64,000 nt of DNA from Atherix ibis (Eukaryota; Arthropoda; Insecta; Diptera; Athericidae), in contig OY282610.1 in assembly GCA_958298945.1 (NCBI GenBank), positions 42,229,667-42,293,666 on the forward strand, in the 5' to 3' direction. Under the pieces are notes generated by a model that saw only the letters and a list, made by a program, of their open reading frames with translations, did not search any database and had not been told where the DNA came from. Both the position numbers and the translations under genes were made by a program. Of this stretch, positions 18,173 through 30,161 are shown in pieces; position 1 is the first letter of the stretch; each line of letters starts with the position of its first letter.

Positions 18173-18549
18173 TTTTAAACCACAAAATGGAGAACCCAGT
18201 ACCATATATAATAAAAAAAAGTACATGTGAACTGTAGTGCGCGTACAGTGTGTACTGTAGTGTATTAGATAATAAATTTTCTCATAACTAAATCTATTTA
18301 TGAGAAAACAACTAAATAACCGGGTTGAATGTTTGCGGGTCGCTCGAGCGTTCGATTAATAATTATTAATTTATTTTATATATGTCCAGCTTTTTCTATT
18401 CCCTTCGTTAGACTGCATATACAAGATATTAGATTCAATAATCTAGATTTAAATCTAATATTCTATTCAGACACTGTTAGAAATAAAAAAAAAATAATAA
18501 TTAATAAATAATAATAATGATGGTAAAAAACAATTTAACAAAAAAATAT
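18173..18549. other. Spacer, no gene seen
   Basis: Contains a small hairpin (TTTTCTCATAA...TTATGAGAAAA, about 18279-18308) and the TATTCCCTTCGTTAGACTGC segment also seen near 11587. No coding support. Confidence 0.45.
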
Positions 18550-18872
18550 ATTTGTTTGGGGAAAAAGAAATCTATTATGATTATTTATTTTAAAACTTTA
18601 TTTAATATGGTTCGGATTGTCCGATTTGGTTTTATAATTTGTTGCCATTTCAAAGGTAACTTTATAATGCCCTCCCTTGTACTCGTATATGCCCTGGTTA
18701 CAATTGGTGAAAAACGCGGACTAAGCGATTCTCGCAATCTTCTCTTGATGCACTAAGGAAGTTTTACAATGATAAAAAAAGTTGGTAATAGCTTGATGCC
18801 AGGTCCGGACTATAAGGTGGATGTATCGAAACTTTCCAACAATGCTCCCAGAATTTTGGCGAGTCACAATAC
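18550..18872 (-). pseudogene. Mellifera-type mariner (family D), 3' fragment
   Basis: The minus strand carries the 3' part of the transposase and 3' end seen in the 21624-22885 and 25096-26270 copies. It has the RQKF-like segment after the D2 block, a PPYSPDLA-like stretch with the Asp-Tyr-x-Leu-Phe block decayed, and then REDCENRL-like text. The 5' half is absent. Confidence 0.7.
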
Positions 18873-21001
18873 ACAACAATAATTATAAAAGTAACAAGAA
18901 ATGGTAATGATAATAAAATAACAATAATAATTTGTCAAAAAAAATAATGTGAAATTTTTTAAAGAAATGTCAAAATGATCAATACTAAAATGCAATTACC
19001 TCTACTATTACTATTACTGCTACTATAATACAATAACAACAAATGTTTAATTTCGTCATTTAAGAAAATTTTAAGAAAATATTGACAAAACATAAAAAAA
19101 TGCATTTAATGTAAAGAAATTCGCAATGAAAAACGACAAAATATTCCAAAATTTTTTGAATCTAAAATGCTTAACTGATTTGGTTGAATAAAATACCATG
19201 AAAAGGTTTTCAATTACATTAGCCATAATTTATTAATAATGTATACTTTTTTTAATAACAATATTATGCTAATTTCATAATACTCGTATATATATATATA
19301 TATATTTTGATTAAAAAATTGCGATATTTTTGAACAATTACAAATGTTGTGTTATAAAAAAAAAATTTGCAAATAATTTATAAATTAATTTTAGAAGGTC
19401 AATTCCATTAGATAAAATTTTTAATAAGAAAATTATGATATGAAAAAAATTACAGTGTAGAAAAGTTATGGAAAAAAAATACTAAAAACTCAGATTTTTT
19501 TTTTTTTTTTAATTAATTAGATCATAGTTTCGAAGGAAATTTTTTTACACTTTTCTGTTATCAAGACTTCCAGTTTGGTACCGTTTTAACAACTGGTTGG
19601 TGGTTAGGCAAATTGATGGATTCACATTTTTCTGCTTGGGTTACTAAAACAACGTCCGATCTCGCCACGGCATAACTACTTTCACTCACTGCTCAGACCA
19701 TGAATATTATTAAGCTGGCCAACTAACAGTTCTCGACAGGAAGTTGAAAAGTAGTGAAATTTTTATTTTACGGTCTTTTATTTCAAAAAAAAAACATTTT
19801 CTAGATCATATACACGTAGACGAAGCTATTATACCATATTTTAGGTCAAGAATAATATTTATTTAATTGTAAATGAAATATTGTTCTTATATTTTTGGTT
19901 TCTTTGTCTCACTCTTTTTCTCAATCCACCTAGCCTAATTACAACTCTCCACTTACTATTATTATAATAAAAATTAAGGTTAAAAGTAATTTTCAGTATC
20001 TTTTAATTTCATCTTTAGTAAAACAATCTAAAATTAAAATTTATTTTATTAAATAAATTCTATATACAATAATTAAGTAATTTACTTTGAAATTATTTAT
20101 GATTAAGAAATTTTTTTTAGAAATTATTAACATATATTATAATTAAGCTATTTAGTATTAATAATTTATGATTAAGGATTTTGAAATGTTGTCTATATTT
20201 GTTTATTTATATAAATTTCGAAATATACACAAGTTTTAAAGTGACCATAATCTATTTTAGGTGGGTGGAAGGACTTGTAAATTTATCCCATTCTTAAAAA
20301 CTAACTAAACATTTTCGATTGAAATATTTTTTTAAAAAAATTGTTTTTTTTTTATATATTATTCTAGCCGTTTTTTTTTTAAAAAAAAAAAAAAGAACTT
20401 TTCAAATAATTACCAAAAAGCGCAAATTTATTGAAGAAAAAATAAATTTACTCTATAAAAAGTTTAAAAAAAGGAAAGGATGCTTAAAGTCTTGATTGTG
20501 TGGAACTGATACATTCTGAGGTGAATTTGATTAAATAGTTAAGATTTTTCTTAATAACTTATTTGGTCAAATCATATAAAATACTTATAATAATACTATA
20601 TAAATATGAATATCTTTATTGGAATATTAGAAACTATTTACTTATAATATCAATTTCACAATAATCAAGTATTTGGTTTGTATTTTCGAAAGAAGGAAAA
20701 AAAACCCATATTTAAATTTTATATTATTACTTTCTAATTTAATACAAATAATAATTTCTCTTTCATTATAAGAACGATTCCTATTAAATCATTATAATTA
20801 ATACGAAAAATATAATGTATTATCCATGTTATAGTTTGGAAAATATAGCTTTATTATTTGTCAACTATTATAGAAATTTATTAAATAAGATAACATTTTT
20901 TTAGATTTAAATTTGTCATTTTATATTTTTATTAATTATTTATATCAAAAAATTTGATAAAATTGGTAAAAAATTCCTACAAAAGTGGTGATTTTGCCTT
21001 A
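18873..21001. other. AT-rich intergenic region
   Basis: No genes recognised. It contains long A/T runs and a (TA)n tract. A less AT-rich block at about 19560-19745 has no match I recognise. Confidence 0.5.
19287..19305. repeat. (TA)n microsatellite
   Basis: Uninterrupted TA repeat of about 19 bp directly following a TACTCGTA motif. Confidence 0.9.
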
Positions 21002-21511
21002 GTCAGATTTCCCAGAAGATTTTCTTCAGTGATGAAGCTTATCTATCGCTTGGTGAATACGTTATTGGTAGATATTAAAAATCAACCAATAACTAAAAGA
21101 AAGATATTGTATCTGTGAAAAGTGCATTTTGGTCTGAAGATGTCATTGCCCTAAATTTCTTCGAAAATGAAGAAGAAGAGATCGTTACCTATCGAAGTTA
21201 AAGAATTTAATCTGAACTGTATGAGATTTAAAAAAAAAAATAGCTTCACACGTTACATAGCACGACAAATTTTTGCTTTATTACCCTGGAAATTCACAGA
21301 ACATATACATAATATCGAGATATGGTGACGCGAATTGATCTCTAAGATTGTAAAATTATGTAAAAAAATTATCTTGAAGCAGATAATACTTATATTTAAA
21401 AACATTTGAATACTAACATCAGCTAAGTAATATCCGACTTAGTGCCTCAAATATGCGAAAAACTCATTAAAAATTAACTCGAAAGGATCGAGTTCTATAA
21501 AAAGTCACATG
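21002..21511 (+). pseudogene. Decayed DD41D mariner transposase
   Basis: Readable blocks in order: KIFFSDEAYLSLGEYVIG (D1), VSVKSAFWSEDVIALNFFEN, then a degraded QDG/CH region, then a C-terminal PQICEKLIKN and LERIEFYKK. Many stops. The C-terminal piece is the left arm of a large palindrome (21443-21575). Confidence 0.72.
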
Positions 21512-21575
21512 GACTTTTTGCAGAATTCGATCCTTTCGAGTTAATTTTTAATGAGTTTTTCGCATATTTTAGGCA
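21443..21575. repeat. Large near-perfect palindrome (64-bp arms, 5-nt loop)
   Basis: Left arm 21443-21506 starts TGCCTCAAATATGCGAAAAA and right arm 21512-21575 is its complement, with four mismatches over 64 bp by hand alignment. The loop is ACATG. The left arm encodes the C-terminus of a DD41D transposase, so the right arm is an inverted duplication of that piece. Confidence 0.92.
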
Positions 21576-21623
21576 GTAATTTGGATATTAAAAAAATACA
21601 TTAAAAGTACAGATTTTAATAAT

Positions 21624-22885
21624 AGGTGTTATAAAAAGTCATCCATTATTTTGCCAATAGATGGCTTTAGAAGTCTGTATCTCCCGTTGTAAAAGTGCGA
21701 TCGGTTTGCACTAGATGGCGTTAACTTCTGATACAATTTTGTGATTACTTGACTCAGTATTTTTTTAGCACGCGTCAAAGATGGACACCAACAAAGAGAA
21801 AATATGCCATATTTTACAGTTTTTCTTCGATAAATGCGAAAACGCAAGCTACGCAGCTGAAAATGTGAATAGTGTTTATGGTCCTGATACTGTAACAGCC
21901 AATCACGCACAATTTTGGTTTCCTCGATTCCGTTCCGGTAATTTTCATGTCAAAGATGCACCACGCTCTTGAAGGCCAATTGTCGAAAATGTCGATAAAA
22001 TAATGGAAATCGTCGAGTCCGACCGTCACGTAAACACTGTTTCGATTGCCCAAGAGCTAAACATTGCACAAAAAACCGTTTGGAACCACTTAAATAAGGC
22101 TGGATACAAAAAGAAGCTCGATGTATGGGTGCCACACGAGTTATCGCAAAAACACCTCATGGACCGAATTTCCATCTGCGAATCGCTGCTGAATCGCAAC
22201 AATATCGATCCATTTCTGAAGCGGATGGTTACTGGTGATGAAAAGTGGGTCACTTACGACAACGTCAAGCGACAACGGTCGTGGTCAAATCGCGGTCACC
22301 CGGCGCAAACGGTGGTCAAGCCAGGATTGACAGCCAGGAAGGTTTTGCTGTGTGTTTAGTGGGACTGGCAGGGAATCATCTACTATGAGCTGCTCCCCTA
22401 CGGCCGAACTCTTAATTCAAACCTATACTGTCAACAATTGGACAGTCTGAAAGAAGCAATCGCCCAGAAGCGGTCAGCTTTGGCCAATAGGAGAGGAATT
22501 GTGTTCCATCAGGACAACGCCAGGCCGCATACATCGATAGTGACTCGCCAGAAGGTCCGGAACCTTGGTTGGGATGTTCTTATGCATCCACCTTATAGTC
22601 CGGACCAGGCACCAAGTGATTACCACCTCTTCCTGTCAATGACGAATGATTTTGCAGGTGAAAAATTCGCCTGAAGAGAAGATTGTGCAAATCGATTGTC
22701 CCAGTTTTTTGCTATAGGGACGAGGGTTTCTAACATATGAGAGAGGCATTATGAAATTACCTCCAAAATGACAACAAGTTATCGAACAAAACGGTGCATA
22801 TTTGACCTAAATCGTATCATTCTATCTGTGCTAATTAAAACCTTTAATTTAATGCAAAAATAATGGATGCCTTTTTACTACACCT
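21624..22885 (+). mobile_element. Mellifera-type mariner (family D), near full length
   Basis: Left terminus GGTGTTATAAAAAGTCATCC after TA; right terminus is the complement of AGGTGTAGTAAAAAGGCATC, followed by TA. Imperfect inverted ends with a shared CATCCATTATTTT block. About 1.26 kb, with a transposase in the plus orientation. Confidence 0.85.
21781..22810 (+). pseudogene. Mellifera-type mariner transposase, broken
   Basis: Starts MDTNKEKICHILQFFFDK and ends EQNGAYLT plus stop, about 343 codons, as expected for mariner. D1 is in MVTGDEKWVTYD, D2 in FHQDNARPHTS and D3 in YSPDQAPSDYHLF, with 34 residues between D2 and D3. Nonsense changes: PRS-stop near 21970, CV-stop near 22357 (a Trp codon in related copies), FA-stop near 22672. 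A frame disturbance near 22715 and another stop near 22768 (Trp expected) follow. The reading frame is shared across the first three blocks, so decay is mostly by point mutation. Confidence 0.92.
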
Positions 22886-23737
22886 TATATAACTTTTATT
22901 TTATTTGGAATCAAAAGATCCAAGCAATATAGAAAAATAAATAAAAATTATATTAAATAAAATCTATACTTTTAATGTATTTTTTGTAACTTTACTTTTC
23001 AAATTATAAATTGGATAACCCTGTATAATGAAATCAGTTAAAAAGTTTTTCAAAACAATAAAATTGTATTTTATAGTCAAAAAAATTTATCTACTATGTT
23101 TATAGAAATTGGAAAAAATAATAAAATCTGCAAACATACATGATTTTTTATAATGCTATAAGCGTAACAACTATAGAACCTACCGTCCAAATAATTGTAA
23201 TTTCAAATAAAAGGAATGCAATGGAAATGGGGATGAATATAAATATTCTTATTTGAATTAATTTATTTTATAAAAGCAATAGTCTTAAGCAATTCAATTA
23301 AATAAATTGAACTTGAACCAATTACGTATGTAGATTTTTCTTCCTCTATCTAAATATAAATTTAAATTTTCGTTTTGACATTTTGTTTATGTAAATTCAT
23401 ATTATTCCTTTTTGATAATGAAATGTAAGTTTTATTGTCAAAGGAAGTTTTTTCTTTTTTCGAATATTTATTCAGTCGTTTTTTCATTTAGGTACAACTT
23501 CCTTATTTCGAGAAAAAAATGCATTAGTAGACAATTTACTGATATATATATCAAAATCGACCAGAACATCGCAAACATAAATGATAATATGAAACAAGTT
23601 TAATTATTCTTACACTGTACTATAAAAATAGTCTAAACTTATATTAGAAAACTTTTGTGGGATACAGAAACTATTTAAATACACTATCATTAAAATGCTC
23701 ATATTAGTTCTGTAATATTTTATTAAAAATTCGTCTA
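22886..23737. other. AT-rich spacer, no gene seen
   Basis: Low-complexity AT-rich sequence. No recognisable coding or repeat structure. Confidence 0.5.
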
Positions 23738-25008
23738 CCAGGTGTATAAGCTTAAATCCGCTGTTTTTAAGTAAAAAAAACATATGTATTTTTATAGAAA
23801 TCAAAAACAAATTTATTTAAAGTACTTGCCCTCACTAGCTACACATTTTTCCCATCTCTCAGGCATTTTATGTATACCGCGCCAAAAAAAATTCCTTCTC
23901 TTTCGAGGCAAACCACCCATCAAGTCATTTTCGGACGTCTTCGTAAGAATCGAACTGCTGCTCAGCGAGCGTCTGGCCCATCGACGAAAACAGGTGGTAC
24001 TCGGAAAAGTCGTGGTCTGGTGAATAAGCGGGGTGGGGTAGCACCTTCCAGTTGAGTGTCTTCAAGTTGTTTTGGACTATTTTTGACGTGTGCGATGGTG
24101 CGTTGTCGTGGAGGAAAATCAGCTTGTCATGTCTTTGTTAATAATCCGTCCTTTTTTCATGCAGAGCACGGTGCAATTTGATCAGTTTTTGGTGGTAGCG
24201 GTGGGCATTGACAGTTTCACAAGGTTTCAACATCCCATAGTAGACGACATCCTGCTGATCCCACCAAACGCACAGCATCGTCTTCCGTCCGAAGCGATTT
24301 GGTCTTGGGGAAGATGTTGATGGTTGGCCGGGATCAACCCACGATTTTTTGCGTTTAGGATTCTTGAAATAAATCCACTTTTCATGGCCTGTCCCAATCC
24401 GATGTAGGAACAACTTTCTTTTTTCTCTGGCGAGCAATATTTCAAATATGTTTTGGCGTCGCTCCATCTGCCTATCGATCAATTCATGCAGCACCCATTT
24501 TACGATCTTTTCAATCTTCCCCATGGCACGCAGACGCCTGGGAATGGCTGGTTGAGTAACACCCAATTGCTCCGTAAGAATTTTTTGCGATTGGGTATCG
24601 TCTTCGTCCAAAAGAGGCTGCAATTGATGGTCCTCAACCTTCCTAGGCCGATTTTCACGCTTCTTGTCTCACAAGTCAAAATTGCCGTCTTTGAACCGAC
24701 GAAACCAATCTCGGCACGTTGTTTCCGATAAAGCACTGTCACCATAGGCCTCCATAAGCATTCGATGCGATTCAACAGCCGATTTCTTCAAATTTAAGAG
24801 CTTCCCGCATACGCTCTTTTTCTGGCACAAAACTAGACATGATTACCAAACTAAAAATGTATGTTGTTGTACGAAATTGCTGACAATGTGCACTGATGAA
24901 TGTTGACAGATGTCAAACTCATAAAAAAAAAGTATGGCGTGCCCATGGTAGCTTAATATGCTCACTCACGCCATCTATGACCAAACAGCGGATTTAAGCT
25001 TATACTCC
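23738..25008 (-). mobile_element. Mos1-like mariner (mauritiana type), copy 1
   Basis: 1271 bp. Left terminus CCAGGTGTATAAGCTTAAAT, right terminus its complement with small changes, TA on both sides (23736-23737 and 25009-25010). The same termini bound the copy at 29162-30236. Confidence 0.93.
23813..24840 (-). pseudogene. Mos1-like transposase, broken, D1 mutated
   Basis: Starts MSSFVPEKERMREALK and ends CVASEGKYFK plus stop, close to the usual 345 residues. It contains KVEDHQLQPLLDEDDTQSQK, EQLGVTQPAI, RLRAMGKIEKI (DNA-binding and linker parts), NPKRKKSWVDPGQP, MLCVWWDQQ, D2 in FLHDNAPSHTS and D3 in SEYHLF, where the expected Asp is Glu in my reading. The first catalytic Asp is replaced: TGDEKW reads TGHEKW. 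A frameshift near 24790, a stop near 24655 and a stop near 24137 add to the damage. Confidence 0.92.
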
Positions 25009-25095
25009 TAATAAGACGGTCAGTTGTATTAATAAAAAAAAAATATTGTTGAGCTCATGAAGTTATGAAATTTTTAAATCATATTTTAAATAAGA
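25009..25095. other. Short spacer between mariners
   Basis: AT-rich sequence between the Mos1-like copy and a decayed mellifera-type copy. No feature seen. Confidence 0.5.
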
Positions 25096-26270
25096 TATTG
25101 ATTTGTGGAAAAAATAAATCCATTATTTTCAAGACTTTATTTAACATAGTTCGGATTATCTGATTTGGGTTAAATATACACCGTTTTATTTTATAATTTG
25201 TTACCATTTCAAAGGTAAAGCCTTTATCATAGAAGCCCTGTGCTCTATTGGCGGAAAACTCGTCTAAGCGATTTTCACAATCTTCTCTTGATGTTAATTT
25301 CTTATCACTAAGGAAGTTCTGTAATGATAAAAAAAAGATGGTAATCGCTTGGTGTCAGGTCCGGACTATAAGGTGGATGCATCAAAACACCTGATGGAAC
25401 ACAACACCTCTCCTGTTGGCCAATGTTGTGTACTTCTGGTCAATCGCTAGTTTTAAACAATTCAATTATTAACAGTATAGGTCTGAATTTAATGTTTAGC
25501 CATAAGGAGGAAGTAGCTCATAGTAGGCGATTCCTTTCCAATCCTACCAAATGCACAGCATAACCTCCCCGACCGTTGGTCTTGGTTTAGCTACTGTTTG
25601 AGTGGTTTTATTGCGCTTTGACCACGATCGTTTATGCACAATATTTTTGTATGTGACCCATTTCTCATCCCCAGTCGATTTCATTCTGTTTGGCCATGAC
25701 TTCGCAGATGGAAATTCGATCCAACATGTTTTTTACGTCAATTCGTGTGGCACCCAAACATTGAGCTTTATTTTTCAATAGATATGTTAGTTTAAAACTG
25801 TTTTTTAGTCGATCTTTAACTCCTGGGCAATGTAACAACTGCTAACATATCGTTCTACTTCGATCATTTGTATGATTTTATCGACATTTTCGACGACGGG
25901 CCTGCCTTTGAGAGGTGAATCTTTAATATCGAAAATACCGGAACGGAAATTGACGAAACCCTAATTGAGCTTAATTGGCTATGATAGTATCGGGATTATA
26001 AACATCATTCACAATTTCAGTTGCCTGACTTGCATTTTCGCCTTTATTAAAGCAAAATTGCAAAATATACCAAATTTTCTCTTTGTTAGTTTCCACTTTT
26101 TTACACCCATTAACTCACAACTGAATCGACAATCAAAAAACTATAAATGAATTTTTTTTTATACGGAATGTCACGTTTCCAACGAGCACAACTTATTTTA
26201 TCAATACTTTATGAGATATATACTCGTAGTATATCACCCACTACACAGCCATCTAGCGAATATATATATA
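25096..26270 (-). pseudogene. Mellifera-type mariner (family D), decayed copy
   Basis: Minus-strand text follows the same order as the 21624 copy: D1 region around (G)DEKWVTYKN, then RSWSKRNKTTQTVAKP, VMLCIW-stop-DWKGIAYYELLP, LNSDLYC, RGVVFHQ (D2 block cut short), HPPYSPDLTPSDYHLFLS and REDCENRLDEF. A deletion of about 18 codons removes the residues after FHQ, including D2. Left terminus AAAATAATGGAT matches the family. The right end fades into a (TA)n tract near 26260. Many stops. Confidence 0.82.
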
Positions 26271-26279
26271 TATATATAA
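26260..26279. repeat. (TA)n microsatellite
   Basis: About 20 bp of alternating T and A beside the decayed end of a mariner copy. Confidence 0.85.
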
Positions 26280-28452
26280 CTATAGCCATCTTTTCCTCAA
26301 ACTAATATTTTCTTTTTAATTTTTATATTATAATTTGCCATAAAATTACTAAAATTTTAGAATTCAATTTTATGTATAAATTTTCTCTATTTTTTTTATG
26401 GAATTTTCAATCATCAATTATTCTTAATTCAATTTTATATAATATTCTACTTTAAATTTGTATACCTCTTATATTTAATTTATTATATATAATCAAGTAA
26501 ATAGAACTGACTGTTCCCTTACCAATAAGTGTTCTCCTCGTATTCCTTTCGAAAATATCCCATAAAATGAAAAATTTCAAAAAACTCCTTTTCAAAAATA
26601 ATTCTTCCGGCTATGATCTGCTCACATAGAACAGAAAAGAAAATAATTGTCCTTACTTCATTATATAACTTTATCCTTCGGTCAATAAAAATATAGAGTT
26701 ATATAAATAATATAATTTAAATTTAATAATTTTTTACTTCATTTATGAATCTGTTATTCCAATCTGTGCTAATTTATTTTTTTTTCCTACACATGAAAAT
26801 GATATAACCCTAATAAAAATTTTCTAAACTTGTTTACGAACAATGAAGAAAGAAATTTAACGAATACAAATAAGTCCATGCAGCTTTTACTTACCACCGT
26901 AGTATATGTTCTGCCACACATGTCAGTGGCCGTGACATACCACAGGATACCTTGGACTGTACTTATACAAAATATAACTAAACACATGATATTGACTAAT
27001 AGTTAAACTTCTAAACAAACTGTTTGAACTTATAATAGACAGTAAACTACTTTTATATAATATACTACAATACTAAAAACTATATGGACTTACGGACATT
27101 ATGAGAATTGTCTAGAAATATTTCCTGATAGTTACTCATGAGAGGATAAGATGTAATATGAAATATATTTTTAATAATTTTTTTTCTGTATTTTTTGTGT
27201 TATACTTCTAATTAAAAATTTACTTAACTTTTCAATTTATCATTTACTGTAAGTTTTAATAAATTTTCAGGTCATATTCCTTAAAATAAATTATCTACAA
27301 TTTAAAACCATATTTGCAACTATAAATTTGATCAATTTAAACGACATTTTCTTATATAAGAAGTTTTATTCGTATAAATTTATTAAATTTTCTATAAGAA
27401 ATTTACTCAACTTTAAGGTTAGAAATTTTTTCAAATTTTTAAGTTTTTTTTTTGTTTTTGAATAATATTTTGTAGTAAATATTTTTTTAGAATTTAAAGA
27501 ATTCATACTTTTAGAGAAACAAAATATAGTCAGACTTTTGATTGGTTTTTCATACTCGTACGTAAATGTTTCTTAAAGACTGACCCATCTTAAAAAAATA
27601 CTGTAGCAGTCGCTTTATGTGCAGTTTGCACATAACCTAATTTTTAATTATTGTATTATATTAATTCTGTATAAGAAAATTTATTTTTAAATAAATCTAA
27701 ATTATTATTATTTGAATACATAAAAACAGATATTTTGGTTAATGACAAAAAAAAAATTCCAAAATAACTTCTAATTGCCATATAATTCCTGTATCCAGTA
27801 AGTGATTATATTTCTATAATAAAATTGAATAAAAAATAAGTATTTTTAAAATTAATAGAACATTTTAAGCGAAACATAAGAAAATACACTCATTTCAATA
27901 AAAACTTCAAATTTTCATATTAAAATTGTGTACAATTTGCGAAAATTGCATTTGTACTATAATATTTTGAATTTTTTTGTTATTTTGAAATTTCTATTAT
28001 TGAAACAAATGTCTAAATGTAAACTGAAAACTGAAAAGGAGTTAAGAAACGCAGACACTTTTAGTAAAACTCGTTAAAACTTCTCAAGAGTATCAGAGCA
28101 ATCGAAATAATTGCAATCAAAAAATAATCGAATTCGTGCTCCAATGGTACTCTTGAATTTTATATATTTTTTCTATTTTGTTAAAATTTTTTTTTTAATA
28201 TATATAGAATTTTTATAGAATATTCAGGTTGTTAGAAGATGCAGATGTCATCAAATATAAAAATCGAATTGATTCGTTTCGTTTATTGTTCATTGAAATG
28301 GAATAACAATTTTGCTATAATCGAATTGGTAAACGCTTACAGTCATGATTATATCGTTTAAACAATATAATAGCAAAAACTCCTTGTTATAAAGTTACTC
28401 TCATTTATATAAGTTGACTTATTTTTAAAGAAACACTTTTAAAAATAAAGGG
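26280..28452. other. AT-rich intergenic region, no gene seen
   Basis: No coding, RNA or transposon sequence recognised. A minus-strand frame at 26787-26987 (start MCLVIFCISTVQGILWYV) looks like a signal peptide by composition, but has no splice context or match I recognise. Confidence 0.45.
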
Positions 28453-29161
28453 TTGTCCAATTTGTACTTTGGAAAGTCAAGTATATATAGTAAAATATAC
28501 TTAAACTTGTTGCAGAACTCGATTACTTTGAGGTGATTTTTGATTAATTTTTTTTCATATTTTCAGCTGTAGTTCTGCTATTATTCAATTTACAAGCTAT
28601 AAAATTTGAAAATGATATGCATTAAGCCCATTTTTTGCGTAATCTTTTAAAACAAAGTCCATCGGTGTCAAATTGCATGATCTCAAAATTACGCTTTCTG
28701 AGCACTTTTCGCAGAATAAGAATTTTTAAAATTATTTTCTTTCCGTTTATATTAATTTTTTTTTTTAAATAATTCAGTTGAGTATTATATTTTAATTTAT
28801 TAAGATCAAAATGTTAAAGTTGTAGAAGAATGTTATTGAAGGGGTTGGATTGATGTTTTTATATGTGGTTTGTGACATTTTCAAGTTAAAACTCCATATA
28901 GTTCAAACTAAACTCTTTAAGTTCAGGCAAAAAAAAAAAAAAAATTGGTTGTCATATGGCCATAGCACTCAGAATTGACGGTAAATGTCTACTGCAGACG
29001 AAAATGCACACCAAACAGTCGATTTCGCAAAAAAGGCTTATAAACAGGCTTATTTTTTAAGAAATTCATAACAACGACCTCTGCAGACGAAAATGCACAC
29101 CAAACAGTCGATTTAGCAAAAAGACTTATATACAGTCACTTGTGGCTTTTAAAGCCTTATA
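28453..29161 (-). pseudogene. DD41D mariner remnant, left part (split by insertion)
   Basis: Begins near GGTTGTCCAATTTGTACTTT, which resembles the start of the 37828 remnant. On the minus strand it reads TVWCAFSSA and TVNSECYGHMTTNFF, the region between D1 and D2 of DD41D transposases. An 89-bp internal tandem duplication starts at 28992 and 29081 (CTGCAGACGAAAATGCACAC). The remnant resumes at 30237 on the far side of a Mos1-like element. Confidence 0.75.
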
Positions 29162-29342
29162 CAAGGTGTATAAGCTTAAATCCGCTGTTTGGTCATAGTT
29201 GACGTGAGTGAGCGTATTAAGCTACCATGGGCACGCCATACTTTTTTTTTATGAGTTTGACATCTGTCAACACAAATCAGTGCATATTTTCAGCAATTTC
29301 GTACAACAACATACATTTTTCCTTTGGTAATCATATCTAGTT

Positions 29343-30161
29343 TTGTCCGAATCACATCGAATGCTTATGGAGGCCTATGGTGACCTCCATAAGGCCTATT
29401 TTCACACTTCTTTCTTTATCGGAAAGAAGTGTGAAAATAGGCCTAGTAAGGTTGAGGACCATCAATTGCAGGCTATTTTGGATGAAGAGGATACTAAATC
29501 GCAAAAAATGCTCGCGGAGCAATTGGGTGTTACTCAACCAGCCATTTCCATGCGTCTGCGTGCCATGGGGAAGATTGAAAAGATTGGAAAATGGGTGCCG
29601 CATTTCGTATTGAACGATAGGCAGGTGGAGCGATGCCAAAACACATGCGAAATCTTGCTCGCCAAACCAGAAAGAAAGTCGTTCCTGCATCGGATTGTGA
29701 CAGGCGATGAAAAGTAGATATATTTTGAGAATCCTAAACGCAAGAAATCGTGGACGGAAGACGATGGTATCGTCTACTATGAGATGTTGAAACCTGGTGA
29801 AACTGTCAATACCCACCGCTACCACCAACAACTGAACAAATTGCACCGTGCTCTGCATGAAAAAAGGACGGATTATCAACAAAAACATGACAAGCTGATT
29901 TTCCTCCACGACAACGCACCATCAAAAATGGTCCGAAACTACTTGGAGATACTCAACTGGAAGGTGCTACCCCACCCCGCTTATTCACCAGACCTAGACT
30001 TTTCCGACTACCACCTGTTTTCGTCGATGGGCCACGCGCTCGCTGAGCAGCATTTGGATTCTTACGAAGACGTCCGAAAATGACTTGATAAGGGGTTTGC
30101 CTCAAATTGCCTGAGAGATGGGAAAAATGTGTAGCTAGTGAGGGCATGTACTTTGAATAAT
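29343..30161 (+). pseudogene. Mos1-like transposase, broken
   Basis: Recognisable blocks: ESHRMLMEAYGD, ENRPSKVEDHQLQAILDEED, EQLGVTQPAI, MGKIEKIGKWVPH, D1 in RIVTGDEK followed by a stop where Trp is expected (near 29715), FENPKRKKSWTE, YYEMLKPGETVNTHRYHQQL, D2 in FLHDNAPS, and D3 in DFSDYHLFSSMGHALAEQ. About 30 codons between KSW and the YYE block are missing, three residues after HDNAPS are missing, and the tail is truncated. The N-terminal part contains two foldback rearrangements. Confidence 0.9.
29364..29444. repeat. Two adjacent foldbacks inside the Mos1-like copy
   Basis: First: CTTATGGAGG (29364-29373) and its complement (29384-29393), 10-nt spacer. Second: AGGCCTATTTTCACACTTCT..., a 22-bp arm (29392-29413) with a perfect complement (29423-29444) around the 9-nt loop CTTTATCGG. 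In the sister copy at 23738 this region is not a foldback. Confidence 0.92.

Noticed and set aside
17747..18226. 159-codon antisense open frame
   Set aside because: Lies opposite the family C transposase remnant, whose motifs are on the plus strand.
29352..29909. 185-codon antisense open frame
   Set aside because: Antisense shadow of the Mos1-like transposase. The DEK, HDNAPS and DYHLF blocks are on the plus strand.
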